Notes: generated by a model from the letters alone, not told the origin. Shown: positions 15,902-24,570, counted from the stretch's first letter. The stretch: DNA of 64,000 bases from an uncultured Clostridia bacterium (GCA_944354535.1 CALVPY010000007.1:1-64000), one strand, 5' to 3'. Numbers and translations: made by a program.

Positions 15902-16744
15902 ATGGAAAACGAACAGGAAAACACAATGTACGAAGACTTTGACGAAGCCGTGACGAATGCCATGTCGACCCTTGAATTGGGGGTGTTCCGGGTGTGCATG
16001 AAAGGGCGGCTCAAGGATGCGGAACTTCCTTCCGGTCTCAGGCAGGCAGCGTTTGTTGAGACCGACCTTCAGGATATTTCGCCGCTGACCAAGTTTGCGA
16101 AGCTGGAGCGCCTCGAGCTCATCTGCTCCCCCGTCTCAGACGCGGGCTGCCTTTCCGCCCTTCCCGCATTGAAGACGCTGGATATCCGTTCGACCCTGAT
16201 CGGATCGCTTGCCTTTCTGCGCGGGATGTCTCCGGAAACGCTCATCCTTGCGGACGATCCCGTCGAAGACTATTCTCCGATCTTTGAAATGAAGGCGCTG
16301 GGCTGTTTGGAAACAGACGAAGCAACGCTTAAAAAGATCGGCGCCGAGCGTCTGAAGGAGCGCTTCCCGAATCTCGAGATCGTGATCGACAACGATCTGC
16401 CGTGGACGAGTGCGGATGCCGCCCGATATGACGACAGAACGGAGGGGGAGTACCCCGTGAACCTGGTTGAGATGATCTTCGGCGATAAGGTCAGGGCGGT
16501 AAAGGACGCAAAGGCGCTGCAAGCCGTTCTTGAGAGCATCTATGACGTCTCCTTTGACGAGAACGACGTCAAGCTGATCGAACTGCTCTGCCGCGAGCAT
16601 CGTTCCATGCGTGAGATCGCCTCCGAATGGAGCCTGATGCCCGAGGCGGTGAATATGCTGTTTGCAAAAATTCTCCGTCGGCTGCGCCATCCGAGCGCTT
16701 CACGCCGTCTGAGCGATCTTGTCGTCTTCGAGAAGGAAGCCTAA
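15902..16744 (+). CDS. Leucine-rich repeat and HTH protein, paralogue of the WYL protein's C-terminal half
   Basis: This 280-residue protein aligns with the C-terminal half of the upstream WYL protein. Shared features are leucine-rich repeats (LERLELICSPVSDAGCL, then LKTLDIRS), the phrase VEDYSPIFEM against VEDYSPLYEM, a GEYPVNLVEMIFG block against GEYPANLLECVYG, and a closing HTH (MREIASEWSLMPEAVNM). It begins immediately after the upstream stop with no gap, so the two proteins are made together. It could dimerise with the WYL protein or compete with it. No enzymatic motif is seen. Confidence 0.7.
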   Translation: MENEQENTMYEDFDEAVTNAMSTLELGVFRVCMKGRLKDAELPSGLRQAAFVETDLQDISPLTKFAKLERLELICSPVSDAGCLSALPALKTLDIRSTLIGSLAFLRGMSPETLILADDPVEDYSPIFEMKALGCLETDEATLKKIGAERLKERFPNLEIVIDNDLPWTSADAARYDDRTEGEYPVNLVEMIFGDKVRAVKDAKALQAVLESIYDVSFDENDVKLIELLCREHRSMREIASEWSLMPEAVNMLFAKILRRLRHPSASRRLSDLVVFEKEA

Positions 16745-16784
16745 GCGGCTGCCTGTTATCATCCATAAAGTTCGGTGAAGTCAA

Positions 16785-18281
16785 ATGAACCTTTCCAAGA
16801 GCAAATATACGCGTTACTGTCAATGCCCGAAGATGTTGTGGCTGGATACCTACCATCCCGAACTTGCCGTGCCCGATCCTGCGCGGGAGCGCCGCTTCCG
16901 CGAGGGCAACGAAGTCGGCGATCTTGCCATGGGGCTTCTGGGCGAATTCGTGGAGACGACGGCATACACGCCGGAGGGCAAACTCGATATCCCTTCCATG
17001 CTGAAGAATACGAGAAAGTATCTCATCGAGGGGAGGGAAAATATCTGCGAGGCGGCGTTTACCAAAAACGGGTGCTACTGCGCCGTCGATATCCTGCATA
17101 AAACGGAAGGCGGGTACGAGATTTACGAAGTCAAATCGAGCACCGAGCTCAAAGACGTCTATTTATGGGATGTCGCCTATCAGCGCTGGGTCTTGGAGCA
17201 GAGCGGTCTCAACATCGCGGGTGCCCATCTCGTCTACATCAACAAACACTATGTGCGGCAGGGGGAGCTCGAGATCCAGAAGCTCTTTCTCAAAGAGGAC
17301 GTGACGGAGGCGGTCGAGCCCTTCTATCATGAGGTCGCCGAAAACACGGCTGCCGCCAAGGCGTATCTTGCGCAGAAAGAGGAGCCCTGCGGGGAGCTCG
17401 GCGAGCAATGTTTCAAGCCCTACGACTGCCCCTATTGGCAGTATTGTTCGCGCGATCTGCCTTCGCCCAACGTGCTCGATCTCTATCGCATTTCCGCAAA
17501 AAAGGCGTTCGGGTACCTGCGGGAGGGCATCGTGACCTTTGACGATGCTGTAAACAGCGGCATCCCGCTGAACAAGACGCAGCGGCGGCAGGTGGACGCC
17601 GAGCAGCTTCGCCTCCCCACGCACATCGACCGCCTCGGCATCAGGAGCTTTCTCGATACGCTCACCTATCCGCTGTACTTTTTGGACTTTGAGTCCTTTC
17701 AGCTCTGTGTGCCGCCCTACGACGGCACCTGGCCCTATCAGCAGATCCCCTTCCAGTATTCGCTGCACTATTTGGAACGAGCGGACGGCGGGCTTAAGCA
17801 CAAAGAATTTTTGGCGGATGAAAATTCCGACCCCCGCCGCGCGATCGCCGAGCGATTGGTGGAAGATATTCCCGCCGATGCCTGCGTGCTCGCCTACAAC
17901 AAGGTGTTCGAGTGTACGCGCCTTAAAGAGCTTGCCGAGGCGTTTCCCGATCTTTCCGAGCATTTGCTTTGCATTCGCGACAATATCCGTGATCTTTTGG
18001 ATGTGTTCCGCGACGGGTTTGTGTACGACCGCGCGATGGAGGGGAGCTTTTCCATCAAGAAGGTGCTGCCCGCGCTCTTTCCGAACGATCCCAACCTCGA
18101 TTATCACAGCCTGATGGACGTGCATAACGGCACCGAGGCGACGGATACCTATTTATCCCTCCGCGGCAAGGAGAAGGAGGAGCGTTTAAGACTGCGCGAA
18201 AGCCTTTTGAAGTACTGCGGCCTCGACACCCTCGCCATGGTCCTGCTCTGGCAGAGACTGCGGGAGTTTTGCCACATTTGA
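16785..18281 (+). CDS. DUF2779 nuclease: Cas4-like PD-(D/E)XK plus RNase H-like domain
   Basis: This 498-residue protein has a Cas4/RecB-like N-terminal nuclease: a lone cysteine in CQCPK, then AVDIL and EIYEVKSS giving the D-ExK core near residues 95-120. A cysteine cluster CGELGEQCF, DCPYWQYC (about 205-225) may hold an iron-sulfur cluster. The C-terminal DUF2779 part has RNase H-like exonuclease signs: LDFESF near residue 300 and a late CGLDTLA. It probably degrades DNA from ends. The ribosome site GGTGAAG precedes the ATG. Proteins of this type are found in mobile and defence regions. No CRISPR array or cas1/cas2 is present here. Confidence 0.8.
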   Translation: MNLSKSKYTRYCQCPKMLWLDTYHPELAVPDPARERRFREGNEVGDLAMGLLGEFVETTAYTPEGKLDIPSMLKNTRKYLIEGRENICEAAFTKNGCYCAVDILHKTEGGYEIYEVKSSTELKDVYLWDVAYQRWVLEQSGLNIAGAHLVYINKHYVRQGELEIQKLFLKEDVTEAVEPFYHEVAENTAAAKAYLAQKEEPCGELGEQCFKPYDCPYWQYCSRDLPSPNVLDLYRISAKKAFGYLREGIVTFDDAVNSGIPLNKTQRRQVDAEQLRLPTHIDRLGIRSFLDTLTYPLYFLDFESFQLCVPPYDGTWPYQQIPFQYSLHYLERADGGLKHKEFLADENSDPRRAIAERLVEDIPADACVLAYNKVFECTRLKELAEAFPDLSEHLLCIRDNIRDLLDVFRDGFVYDRAMEGSFSIKKVLPALFPNDPNLDYHSLMDVHNGTEATDTYLSLRGKEKEERLRLRESLLKYCGLDTLAMVLLWQRLREFCHI

Positions 18282-18327
18282 ACTTTTCCGCATTGGCGGA
18301 GAGAAATAAAATTTAAGGAGTTATTTT

Positions 18328-20163
18328 ATGGCGTACAAAACAACCACGATTATGAAAATGATGCGGGAAATCGAAAAAAGACAAGTATATCTTCCTGCAA
18401 TTCAAAGAAAATTTGTCTGGGATTTAGAAAAAATTACAAACCTGATGGATTCAATTATGCACGATTATCCGTTTGGCACTTTTCTTTTTTGGAGAGTTGA
18501 AAAAGACACGGTTAATAAAAATCATTACGTTCTGTATGAATTTATCCGTGCTTATGATGAAAGGTCTAATAATTATAACAGACGAGTAAACTTGCCTTTG
18601 AATACGGATAAGGATGACCCTGAGTCTGCAATTACAGCGGTGCTCGACGGACAACAGAGACTGACATCGTTATGTATTGCGTTAAATGGGAGCGTTACCG
18701 TCAAAACTTCTAAAAAAACAAAGAATAACCCAAATCCATATGAAACAAAGTATTTGTACTTTAACTTGCTGACATCCATATATCTTTCACAAAAACAGGA
18801 TGAGGAAGGGAATGGGTGCGTGGAAACAGAGACAAATGCATTTGATTTTTTGACCGAAGAGGAAGCTAAAAGCCAAAATAAAGACGGTAAGTGCTTATGG
18901 TATAAAGTCAAGGAGATTGTTGGATTTAAGGATATTGTAGAGCTTACCACTAAAATCCGTACATGGGCTGAAATACCCTGCGGCAATTTAGTAAAATTAT
19001 ATCAGAAAATCAAAGAAGAAAAAATCATAAACTATTTTGAGATTGAAGAGCGTACTTCCATGGATGACATTTTAGATATTTTTGTGCGTGTCAATTCAGC
19101 CGGTATGGTTCTTTCCAAAACCGAACTGTTGTTCTCCACGGTTGTAGCATCATGGGGAGATGGTCGCGAAGAGTTTGAAAAGTTTTTGAGAGAAATAAAT
19201 GATGTTGGAAATAAGTATAAATTCACAGATGATTTTTTAATGCGTGCAGGCTTATATCTTATAAACTTGCCCACCTCTCTTAAAGTAGCATCACTTACGG
19301 ACTCAAATGTAAATAAAATCAAAGAGAACTGGGAGATGATAAAAAAGGCGATCCGTGATACAGTTCTTTTATTGAATGATCTTGGGTTTAATGGAGAAAA
19401 CATTTACTCCTATAATTCTATTATTCCTATTGTATATTATCGCTATTGGTTTGGAGAAAATGCCTTTGTTGATGATAGTGTGAAATTTGAAATCAGAAAA
19501 TATATTGTTGTTGCGCATTTGAACCAGATTTATGGCAGATCCTCGAACAGTACGTTATCAATTCTTAGAAACGAAATTGGAACGCATATTCAGGAAAAAA
19601 ATACGTTTAAGCTTTTATGGTTTCAGAATCTTAAATTTACTGGTGATGCAACATTATCCTGCTCAAAAAATACGATAGAAAAATGGTTTAGCGATGACAA
19701 TTTTGTAAAAGGTCCTCAGACATTTATGATCCTTTCCTTGCTGTATCCTGATTTACGGTATAAAGAGGTAAATTTTCATCAAGATCATATGCATCCTTAT
19801 TCTGCATTCGATCATACGAAAGAACTTAAAAGTCTAAAATTGTCGAATGGTGAAACGCCAAGTAATGAAAAAATTAAAGCATGGAAAAGGCAGCGGAATA
19901 CTTTGGCGAATTTGCAATTATTAGAAGGCGGAGAAAATCAATCTAAAAAGGATAAGCCCTTGAATGAGTGGCTAAATACTAATCGGAAAATAGCAAAATA
20001 TCTTCCCGAAGGCGTTAGTTATGAGTTAAAAGATTGCGAAGCATTTTGGAAGGCGCGTCGCGAATTGATGATTAAGGAATTGGTTAAAATTCTTTGTCCG
20101 GATGAAGATATCTCGGATCAACACGATACAATACCGGAGGAAGAAGCGGCAACTCTAGAATAA
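18328..20163 (+). CDS. DUF262/HNH (GmrSD-type) protein, AT-rich and probably acquired
   Basis: This 611-residue protein has an N-terminal DUF262 domain of the ParB/sulfiredoxin fold: LPAIQRKFVWD near residue 22 and VLDGQQRLTSL near 106. The C-terminus carries a DUF1524-like HNH nuclease signature: QDHMHPYSAF near 490, then NTLANLQLLEGGENQSKKDKP (split by a few residues from its partner motif). This is the architecture of single-chain GmrSD type IV restriction enzymes and related phage-defence proteins, which cut modified DNA using a nucleotide. The gene is clearly AT-rich against its GC-rich neighbours, with many AAA and ATT codons, so recent transfer is likely. A strong terminator follows at 20178. 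Confidence 0.85.
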   Translation: MAYKTTTIMKMMREIEKRQVYLPAIQRKFVWDLEKITNLMDSIMHDYPFGTFLFWRVEKDTVNKNHYVLYEFIRAYDERSNNYNRRVNLPLNTDKDDPESAITAVLDGQQRLTSLCIALNGSVTVKTSKKTKNNPNPYETKYLYFNLLTSIYLSQKQDEEGNGCVETETNAFDFLTEEEAKSQNKDGKCLWYKVKEIVGFKDIVELTTKIRTWAEIPCGNLVKLYQKIKEEKIINYFEIEERTSMDDILDIFVRVNSAGMVLSKTELLFSTVVASWGDGREEFEKFLREINDVGNKYKFTDDFLMRAGLYLINLPTSLKVASLTDSNVNKIKENWEMIKKAIRDTVLLLNDLGFNGENIYSYNSIIPIVYYRYWFGENAFVDDSVKFEIRKYIVVAHLNQIYGRSSNSTLSILRNEIGTHIQEKNTFKLLWFQNLKFTGDATLSCSKNTIEKWFSDDNFVKGPQTFMILSLLYPDLRYKEVNFHQDHMHPYSAFDHTKELKSLKLSNGETPSNEKIKAWKRQRNTLANLQLLEGGENQSKKDKPLNEWLNTNRKIAKYLPEGVSYELKDCEAFWKARRELMIKELVKILCPDEDISDQHDTIPEEEAATLE

Positions 20164-20177
20164 TCCATCTGATGTTT

Positions 20178-20220
20178 GTCTGTGCCCTCAAATCAGATGA
20201 TGAGGGCACAGACAATTCTT
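20178..20220 (+). terminator. Strong terminator after the DUF262 gene
   Basis: GTCTGTGCCCTCA (20178-20190) pairs perfectly with TGAGGGCACAGAC (20201-20213) around a 10-nt loop, followed by AATTCTTTCTT. It separates the AT-rich gene from the second WYL regulator. Confidence 0.9.
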
Positions 20221-20253
20221 TCTTAAATCGTATTAAATTGAAGGCCAAACACC

Positions 20254-21231
20254 ATGAACATTCCCGAACCGAAGAAAATGGCGCTCATGCGCATCCTGGA
20301 GATCCTGCATGAAAACACGGATCCCGATCACCCCGTCACGCAGGAAGAGATCATAAGGCGCCTGCGCGACGATTATGGCATCGAACTCAAGCGAAAGGCG
20401 GTCGGCGACGATCTCGCCGTGCTCAAAGATGCCGGGTTCGACATCGTCTCCACGGGCAGCGGCAGCTATCTCAATGCGCGCGAGTTTGAAGATCCCGAGC
20501 TTCGTATGCTCATCGACGGCGTGCTTTCCAGCCGCTACATCCCCTCTTCGTATTCCGCCGATCTCATCAAAAAGCTCTGCCGCCTGTCGTCCAAGTACTT
20601 TTTGCCGCACGTCAAGAACACCTATTCCGTCAACGAATGGAGCAAGTCGGAGAATCCGGATATTTTTCTCAATATCGAGATCGCCGATAGTGCCATCGAT
20701 GCGGGGAAACAGGTGACGTTCATCTACAACAAGTACGGCGCGGACAAGAAGCTGCACAAGACAAGCGAGCATACCGTCTCGCCCTATCAGTTCATTCTGC
20801 GCAATCAGCGGTACTACCTGATGGCGTACAACGAGAAGTGGCAGAACATGGGCTTTTACCGCCTCGACCGCATCACGGATATGCACATGACGAGAAAGGC
20901 TGCGACCGCCCTTCGCTCGGTGAAGGGGTATGAAAGCGGCATCGACTACCGCGCGATCGCGACCTCGCTCCCGTATATGTTTACGGACAAGCCCGAGTAT
21001 GTGGAGTTTTTGGCGGATGCTGGCATCATCGATCAGATCGTCGATTGGTTCGGCGACAACGCGCGCATCGAGCAAAGCGGCGATTATGTGAAGGTCGGGG
21101 TGCGCGTAAGCCCGAACGCGATGGAGTATTGGGCGATGCAGTACTTAAACTCTGTGGAAATCCTCTCGCCCGCTTCCCTGCGCTCGCGCATTATCGCGAA
21201 CCTGGAAGCTGCAAGAGAGAAGTATAATTAA
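20254..21231 (+). CDS. WYL-domain transcriptional regulator
   Basis: This 325-residue protein is a standard-length WYL regulator. It has an N-terminal winged helix (about 10-75), then a WYL domain with SPYQFILRNQRYYLMAY and FYRLDRITDMHM (about 185-225) and a C-terminal extension. It resembles the first third to half of the WYL-LRR protein at 14087 but lacks the leucine-rich repeats. It could sense a ligand such as nucleic acid fragments and set expression of the surrounding genes. No copy of the 35-bp element lies before it; the weak GAAGG at about 20240 is the only ribosome site. With two WYL proteins present, which one binds the elements is open. Confidence 0.8.
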   Translation: MNIPEPKKMALMRILEILHENTDPDHPVTQEEIIRRLRDDYGIELKRKAVGDDLAVLKDAGFDIVSTGSGSYLNAREFEDPELRMLIDGVLSSRYIPSSYSADLIKKLCRLSSKYFLPHVKNTYSVNEWSKSENPDIFLNIEIADSAIDAGKQVTFIYNKYGADKKLHKTSEHTVSPYQFILRNQRYYLMAYNEKWQNMGFYRLDRITDMHMTRKAATALRSVKGYESGIDYRAIATSLPYMFTDKPEYVEFLADAGIIDQIVDWFGDNARIEQSGDYVKVGVRVSPNAMEYWAMQYLNSVEILSPASLRSRIIANLEAAREKYN

Positions 21232-21250
21232 AATTTTGGAGGAAATTACG

Positions 21251-21739
21251 ATGGGAAATTTGGAAAAGGATTTGGACGTAAGTCTTGAGATCGCATTGGC
21301 GATACATGATTTGGGCTTTCCTGAGACGTTTTTCAGTGATGCAGGACGTGCGGTCAGAAAAGGCGAGATCGGGTATTTCCCGAATATGCTTGTTGCAGGG
21401 CAAAGCGGAACAGGTAAAACGTCGATCATAAGAGATTGGGCGCAGAAAAATGAGATCAATCTTGTTCCTTTTTATGTCCCGACCTACGCGGCTTATGCGC
21501 GCGAGGAGCAGAAAACCGTTGTTTTATCGTATTTGCAGACAGAAGGATTCAAAGAGGCTTTGTCAAAATCTCGTTCGGTTTTATTTTTGGAACATTATGA
21601 AGATATGACCGCCGAGATCGAAAGCGCCTTGGCTGAGTTGATGGACGAGCACGTCCTTCCGTCGGGAGATGATAAAATTTTCATGCCGGAACTTCTTTTC
21701 TTGATCGCAGAAGAAACATCTGGGCGAAGAAAGGCTTGA
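21251..21739 (+). CDS. Truncated or frameshifted AAA ATPase
   Basis: The 162-residue product has a Walker A motif GQSGTGKT (about residues 46-53) and a Walker B-like SVLFLEHYEDM near 110, so it is an AAA-type ATPase. It stops abruptly after LLFLIAEETSGRRKA. In AAA proteins the strand ending in LLFLIA continues with sensor and lid regions. In another frame the next 70 bases stay open to a stop at 21790-21792, giving a helical tail with LEDLKFNLEKMGKNL, just before the ribosome site of the next gene. A single-base frameshift near 21715 would explain both. Either a pseudogene or a sequencing error is possible. Confidence 0.55.
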   Translation: MGNLEKDLDVSLEIALAIHDLGFPETFFSDAGRAVRKGEIGYFPNMLVAGQSGTGKTSIIRDWAQKNEINLVPFYVPTYAAYAREEQKTVVLSYLQTEGFKEALSKSRSVLFLEHYEDMTAEIESALAELMDEHVLPSGDDKIFMPELLFLIAEETSGRRKA

Positions 21740-21794
21740 AGATCTGAAATTTAATTTAGAAAAAATGGGCAAAAACCTGCAAGGAGGATGAATT

Positions 21795-22307
21795 ATGCTG
21801 AACACAGAAGAGATGAGCGGCACGAATTGCATCGCGTGGTTCAAGATTAAGACCAAAGGCATAAAAGCCGATGTGATCGGACAGCTGATCGAAGAGATGC
21901 GGGAAGGGATCGGCCTTGCTCCGCAGGCGGATCCGTTCGGGGAAAAGGATGATAGTAATTGGCTCTTGTACGGCGTTTACGACAGCGTCGGCGACGAGCC
22001 GTCCGACCTGACGGGCAAGGATGAAGAATTTTCCGAACGTTGGGAGTACGGCATCAACGTCTATGAGATCGTCAATGAGAAAGTGCTGAAAGATCTGTAC
22101 GGCAAAGAGGACGTGCTTTTGAAACTGAAAGAGAAGTACGGCGTAGAATATCAGTTGTATTTCTGTACCTTTCTTGACCTCGACATGGCAGACATTGACG
22201 GTTATGGCGATAACGATATCAGCTTGCCGCCAAAGGCGATGGCGCTTCTTTCCAAGATCGGCGCGGATGATTATCTGCGTGTGATGACCTATCGCAGCGG
22301 AAATTGA
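21795..22307 (+). CDS. Hypothetical protein
   Basis: This 170-residue acidic protein starts at the ATG after AAGGAGG. The first 50 residues alternate strand and helix (CIAWFKIKTKGI, then VIGQLIEEM), and a WLLYGVYDSVG segment follows. This faintly recalls DUF4279-like beta-alpha proteins, but I would not assign it. No signal peptide, membrane segment or catalytic motif is visible. It follows the broken AAA gene closely and may have been its operon partner. Confidence 0.5.
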   Translation: MLNTEEMSGTNCIAWFKIKTKGIKADVIGQLIEEMREGIGLAPQADPFGEKDDSNWLLYGVYDSVGDEPSDLTGKDEEFSERWEYGINVYEIVNEKVLKDLYGKEDVLLKLKEKYGVEYQLYFCTFLDLDMADIDGYGDNDISLPPKAMALLSKIGADDYLRVMTYRSGN

Positions 22308-22310
22308 TGA

Positions 22311-22463
22311 AAATGGGACAAACGCGTATCGGGTTTGGTGCGCGCTTTCATTCTATTGAAACAGTTCGGGTGGCTTGAGGAACAGGCGCGCGTAATTGAG
22401 AAGAAGAAAACTTTTTCAAACGCAGAGATATGTCCTGTTTTTGATACATCTCGTGTTTTATAA
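22311..22463 (+). other. Open stretch without start codon, possible gene relic
   Basis: Directly after two in-frame stops, about 50 codons stay open in the same frame. They read like protein, for example LVRAFILLKQFGWLEEQA, but have no start codon. The stretch ends inside island element 5. It may be the tail of a lost gene or simply chance. Confidence 0.3.
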
Positions 22464-22464
22464 T
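22430..22464 (+). promoter_or_regulatory. Island promoter-operator element 5
   Basis: Arms ATGTCCT (22430-22436) and GATACAT (22443-22449) flank GTTTTT. A 9-bp spacer leads to a consensus TATAAT (22459-22464). This copy has the inverse centre (T-tract) but the same 7-6-7-9-6 geometry. It precedes the gene at 22541, eighteen kilobases from element 2. Confidence 0.7.
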
Positions 22465-22540
22465 GAGAACACAATTTCACTTTACCCAATTTCTATCTTT
22501 ACTCCATTTTTATTTCAAAAAACTTTATGAGGTGTTGTTT

Positions 22541-23086
22541 ATGAAAAAGATCTTTACCGTCGGTCAATTTCCCGCAAACGAGCACGGCGAATACTCTCCC
22601 GCCGGGATCACGCCCGCAGAGTATCTGGAAAAGATGTATTCCGACATCGAAGAGGGCGAACTCTACATCGCAAAGGATGCGGATGAGGAGGGGGCTGTGT
22701 ATGTTACGGCAACCGCACTTTCGGATGCGGCGGAAGTCTGCCGTTATACCGTCGGCGTCTCCAAAGCCGACGCGGCGGAGATCGCCCGCAAAGAGCAGAA
22801 GCTTTTCGATGCTTTTACGGCGCTCGCCGCACTCTGTGTGGAAGAAAAGGATGTCATGATGATCGTGAAGTCTGCCGTAGAGGCGGCTGCAAACGCGGAC
22901 GGTCTCCGCTTTGCCGATGCCGTCGTTCGTGCACAGCGCCTTGAAAAGCTGCTCAAGCTCGGCGCTCCCGAGCTTATCATCGCCGGTGAGCGTCATTGCT
23001 TTGCGGAAGAGCTGGCGCTCAATGCGATCGCCTCCTCGTGCGAGGTGATCGAAAGGAAGGACTTTGCTCGCCTTCAGGATGCGTAA
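22541..23086 (+). CDS. Hypothetical helical protein under island element 5
   Basis: This 181-residue protein starts at the ATG after GAGGTG; an in-frame ATG at 22463 lies on the -10 box and is rejected. It begins KKIFTVGQFPANEHGEYSPAG and then becomes strongly helical and rich in alanine and glutamate (residues 60-175), with no coiled-coil heptad clear enough to claim. I recognise no family. It has its own island-type promoter, so it should be expressed with the 4134-11765 operon, the AAA-protease and the WYL-LRR gene. Confidence 0.55.
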   Translation: MKKIFTVGQFPANEHGEYSPAGITPAEYLEKMYSDIEEGELYIAKDADEEGAVYVTATALSDAAEVCRYTVGVSKADAAEIARKEQKLFDAFTALAALCVEEKDVMMIVKSAVEAAANADGLRFADAVVRAQRLEKLLKLGAPELIIAGERHCFAEELALNAIASSCEVIERKDFARLQDA

Positions 23087-23170
23087 AAACGCATCCCGAA
23101 AAAGGATAGTGCGAGTCGAAAAGCATGGAAAAGGCGTGCGGAACGTGCCGATGCTGCGGTCACGTTTATG

Positions 23171-23212
23171 AAAAGCGCTCTTGCGGGGATAAGCCGCAGG
23201 AGCGCTTTTTCC
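23171..23212. terminator. Terminator hairpin
   Basis: AAAGCGCTCTTGCGG (23172-23186) pairs with CCGCAGGAGCGCTTT through one G-T wobble, followed by a T-run on the plus strand and preceded by an A-run, so it can work both ways. It closes the unit ending at 23086. Confidence 0.85.
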
Positions 23213-23279
23213 CAAAAGGGTGGACAATGTTCTGAAAGAGTGGTAAAATGGAAGAAAAGGAGAAGGATGTGAAACAGCT

Positions 23280-24449
23280 GTGAGCGAAAAACAATTTGAG
23301 CGGAAATATAAGGAAGATAAGCCCGTCGTGGCGATCTGTTATGATTTTGATAAGACGCTGACGCCCGACGATATGCAGGCACAGGGCTTTATCCAGTCCG
23401 TCGGGATGGACGTCGGGGAATTCTGGAGAGAGGCGAACGACCTTGCGGACAAGAACCACATGGACGGGAACCTTGCCTATATGTACTGCATGAAAGAAAA
23501 ATCGTACGGGCAGCTTCTGTTGAATCGGAAAACGCTTGCCGATTATGGGGCGCAGATCTCCCTTTTCCCGGGCGTGGAGGAGTGGTTCGAGCGGATCCGC
23601 GAATACGGAAAAGCGAAGGGCGCCATTGTCGAACATTATATTATTTCCTCGGGCCTGGCAGAGATGATCGAGGGGATGTCGGTCGCCAAAAAAGGCGCGT
23701 TTGAACGCATTTATGCGAGTTCCTTTTATTATGACGAAAAGGGGATGGCAGTCTGGCCGGCTCAGGCGGTCAATTATACGAACAAAACGCAGTTTTTGTT
23801 CCGGATCGAAAAGGGCGTGCTCGATGTGAACGATCCCGGCGTGAACGACTCGTTTGCACCCGACGAGATCCGGGTGCCGTTCCGCAATATGATCTACATC
23901 GGGGACAGCGATACGGATATCCCGTGCATGAAGCTGGTGGATTCCTATGGCGGTTCTTCGATCGGCGTGTATAGTGCGGAAAGCTGCGATAAGGCGAAAG
24001 TGCATAAGATGATGCGCGAGGGCAGGATCCGTTATTATGCTCCCGCCGACTATTCGGAGGGAAAGGAGCTCGATGTGCTTGTCAAGTCGATCATCGACCG
24101 CACCGTCGTGGAGTTTGCACTCAACAACACATTCTTCCGATGCAAAAAGGAGACGGAGGCGTTTGACCGGGAAAACAGCGAAGAGGGAAGGCGCAGGCTC
24201 GACCTCATCGGCGCATTGAAAAATAGCCGCAGCTTTACGTCGACGCATACGGTCATCGCGCAGATGATGAAGATCGATCGGTGGGATGACGACGAAAGGG
24301 AAGAGCTGTTTTCCGTTGCGCTCCAAAACGGACAGGTGTTTTCGATCTTGCGGGATGAGGACGTAGAGCTGTTTTACAAAACTCTTCTGAAAAAGGTAAA
24401 ATCGCTGAGCAAAGCAGCGCAGGAAGTGAAGAAATTACTCGAAGAATGA
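23280..24449 (+). CDS. HAD-superfamily phosphatase
   Basis: This 389-residue protein has the HAD motifs: CYDFDKTLTPDD (motif I, nucleophile and acid aspartates near residues 22-24), HYIISSG (motif II) and IYIGDSDTDIP (motif III/IV). It is longer than simple HAD phosphatases, with an added helical C-terminus of about 110 residues. The substrate is unknown. The start is a GTG at 23280 overlapping the stop of an 11-codon frame at 23248 that has a good ribosome site (AAGGAGAAGG); translation may be coupled through that short peptide. It lies alone between two terminator-like hairpins and may be a cargo gene. Confidence 0.75.
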   Translation: MSEKQFERKYKEDKPVVAICYDFDKTLTPDDMQAQGFIQSVGMDVGEFWREANDLADKNHMDGNLAYMYCMKEKSYGQLLLNRKTLADYGAQISLFPGVEEWFERIREYGKAKGAIVEHYIISSGLAEMIEGMSVAKKGAFERIYASSFYYDEKGMAVWPAQAVNYTNKTQFLFRIEKGVLDVNDPGVNDSFAPDEIRVPFRNMIYIGDSDTDIPCMKLVDSYGGSSIGVYSAESCDKAKVHKMMREGRIRYYAPADYSEGKELDVLVKSIIDRTVVEFALNNTFFRCKKETEAFDRENSEEGRRRLDLIGALKNSRSFTSTHTVIAQMMKIDRWDDDEREELFSVALQNGQVFSILRDEDVELFYKTLLKKVKSLSKAAQEVKKLLEE

Positions 24450-24570
24450 GTAGCCCCCCGCCACGGTCGAAGATCGGGGAACGATCTTGAAAAACGGCGG
24501 GAGATCTTTGGGCGAGGCGCTTCCCGTCCGGGAAGGCAACGCCTTTTTCAAAGAGAATTTCCCAAATCCA

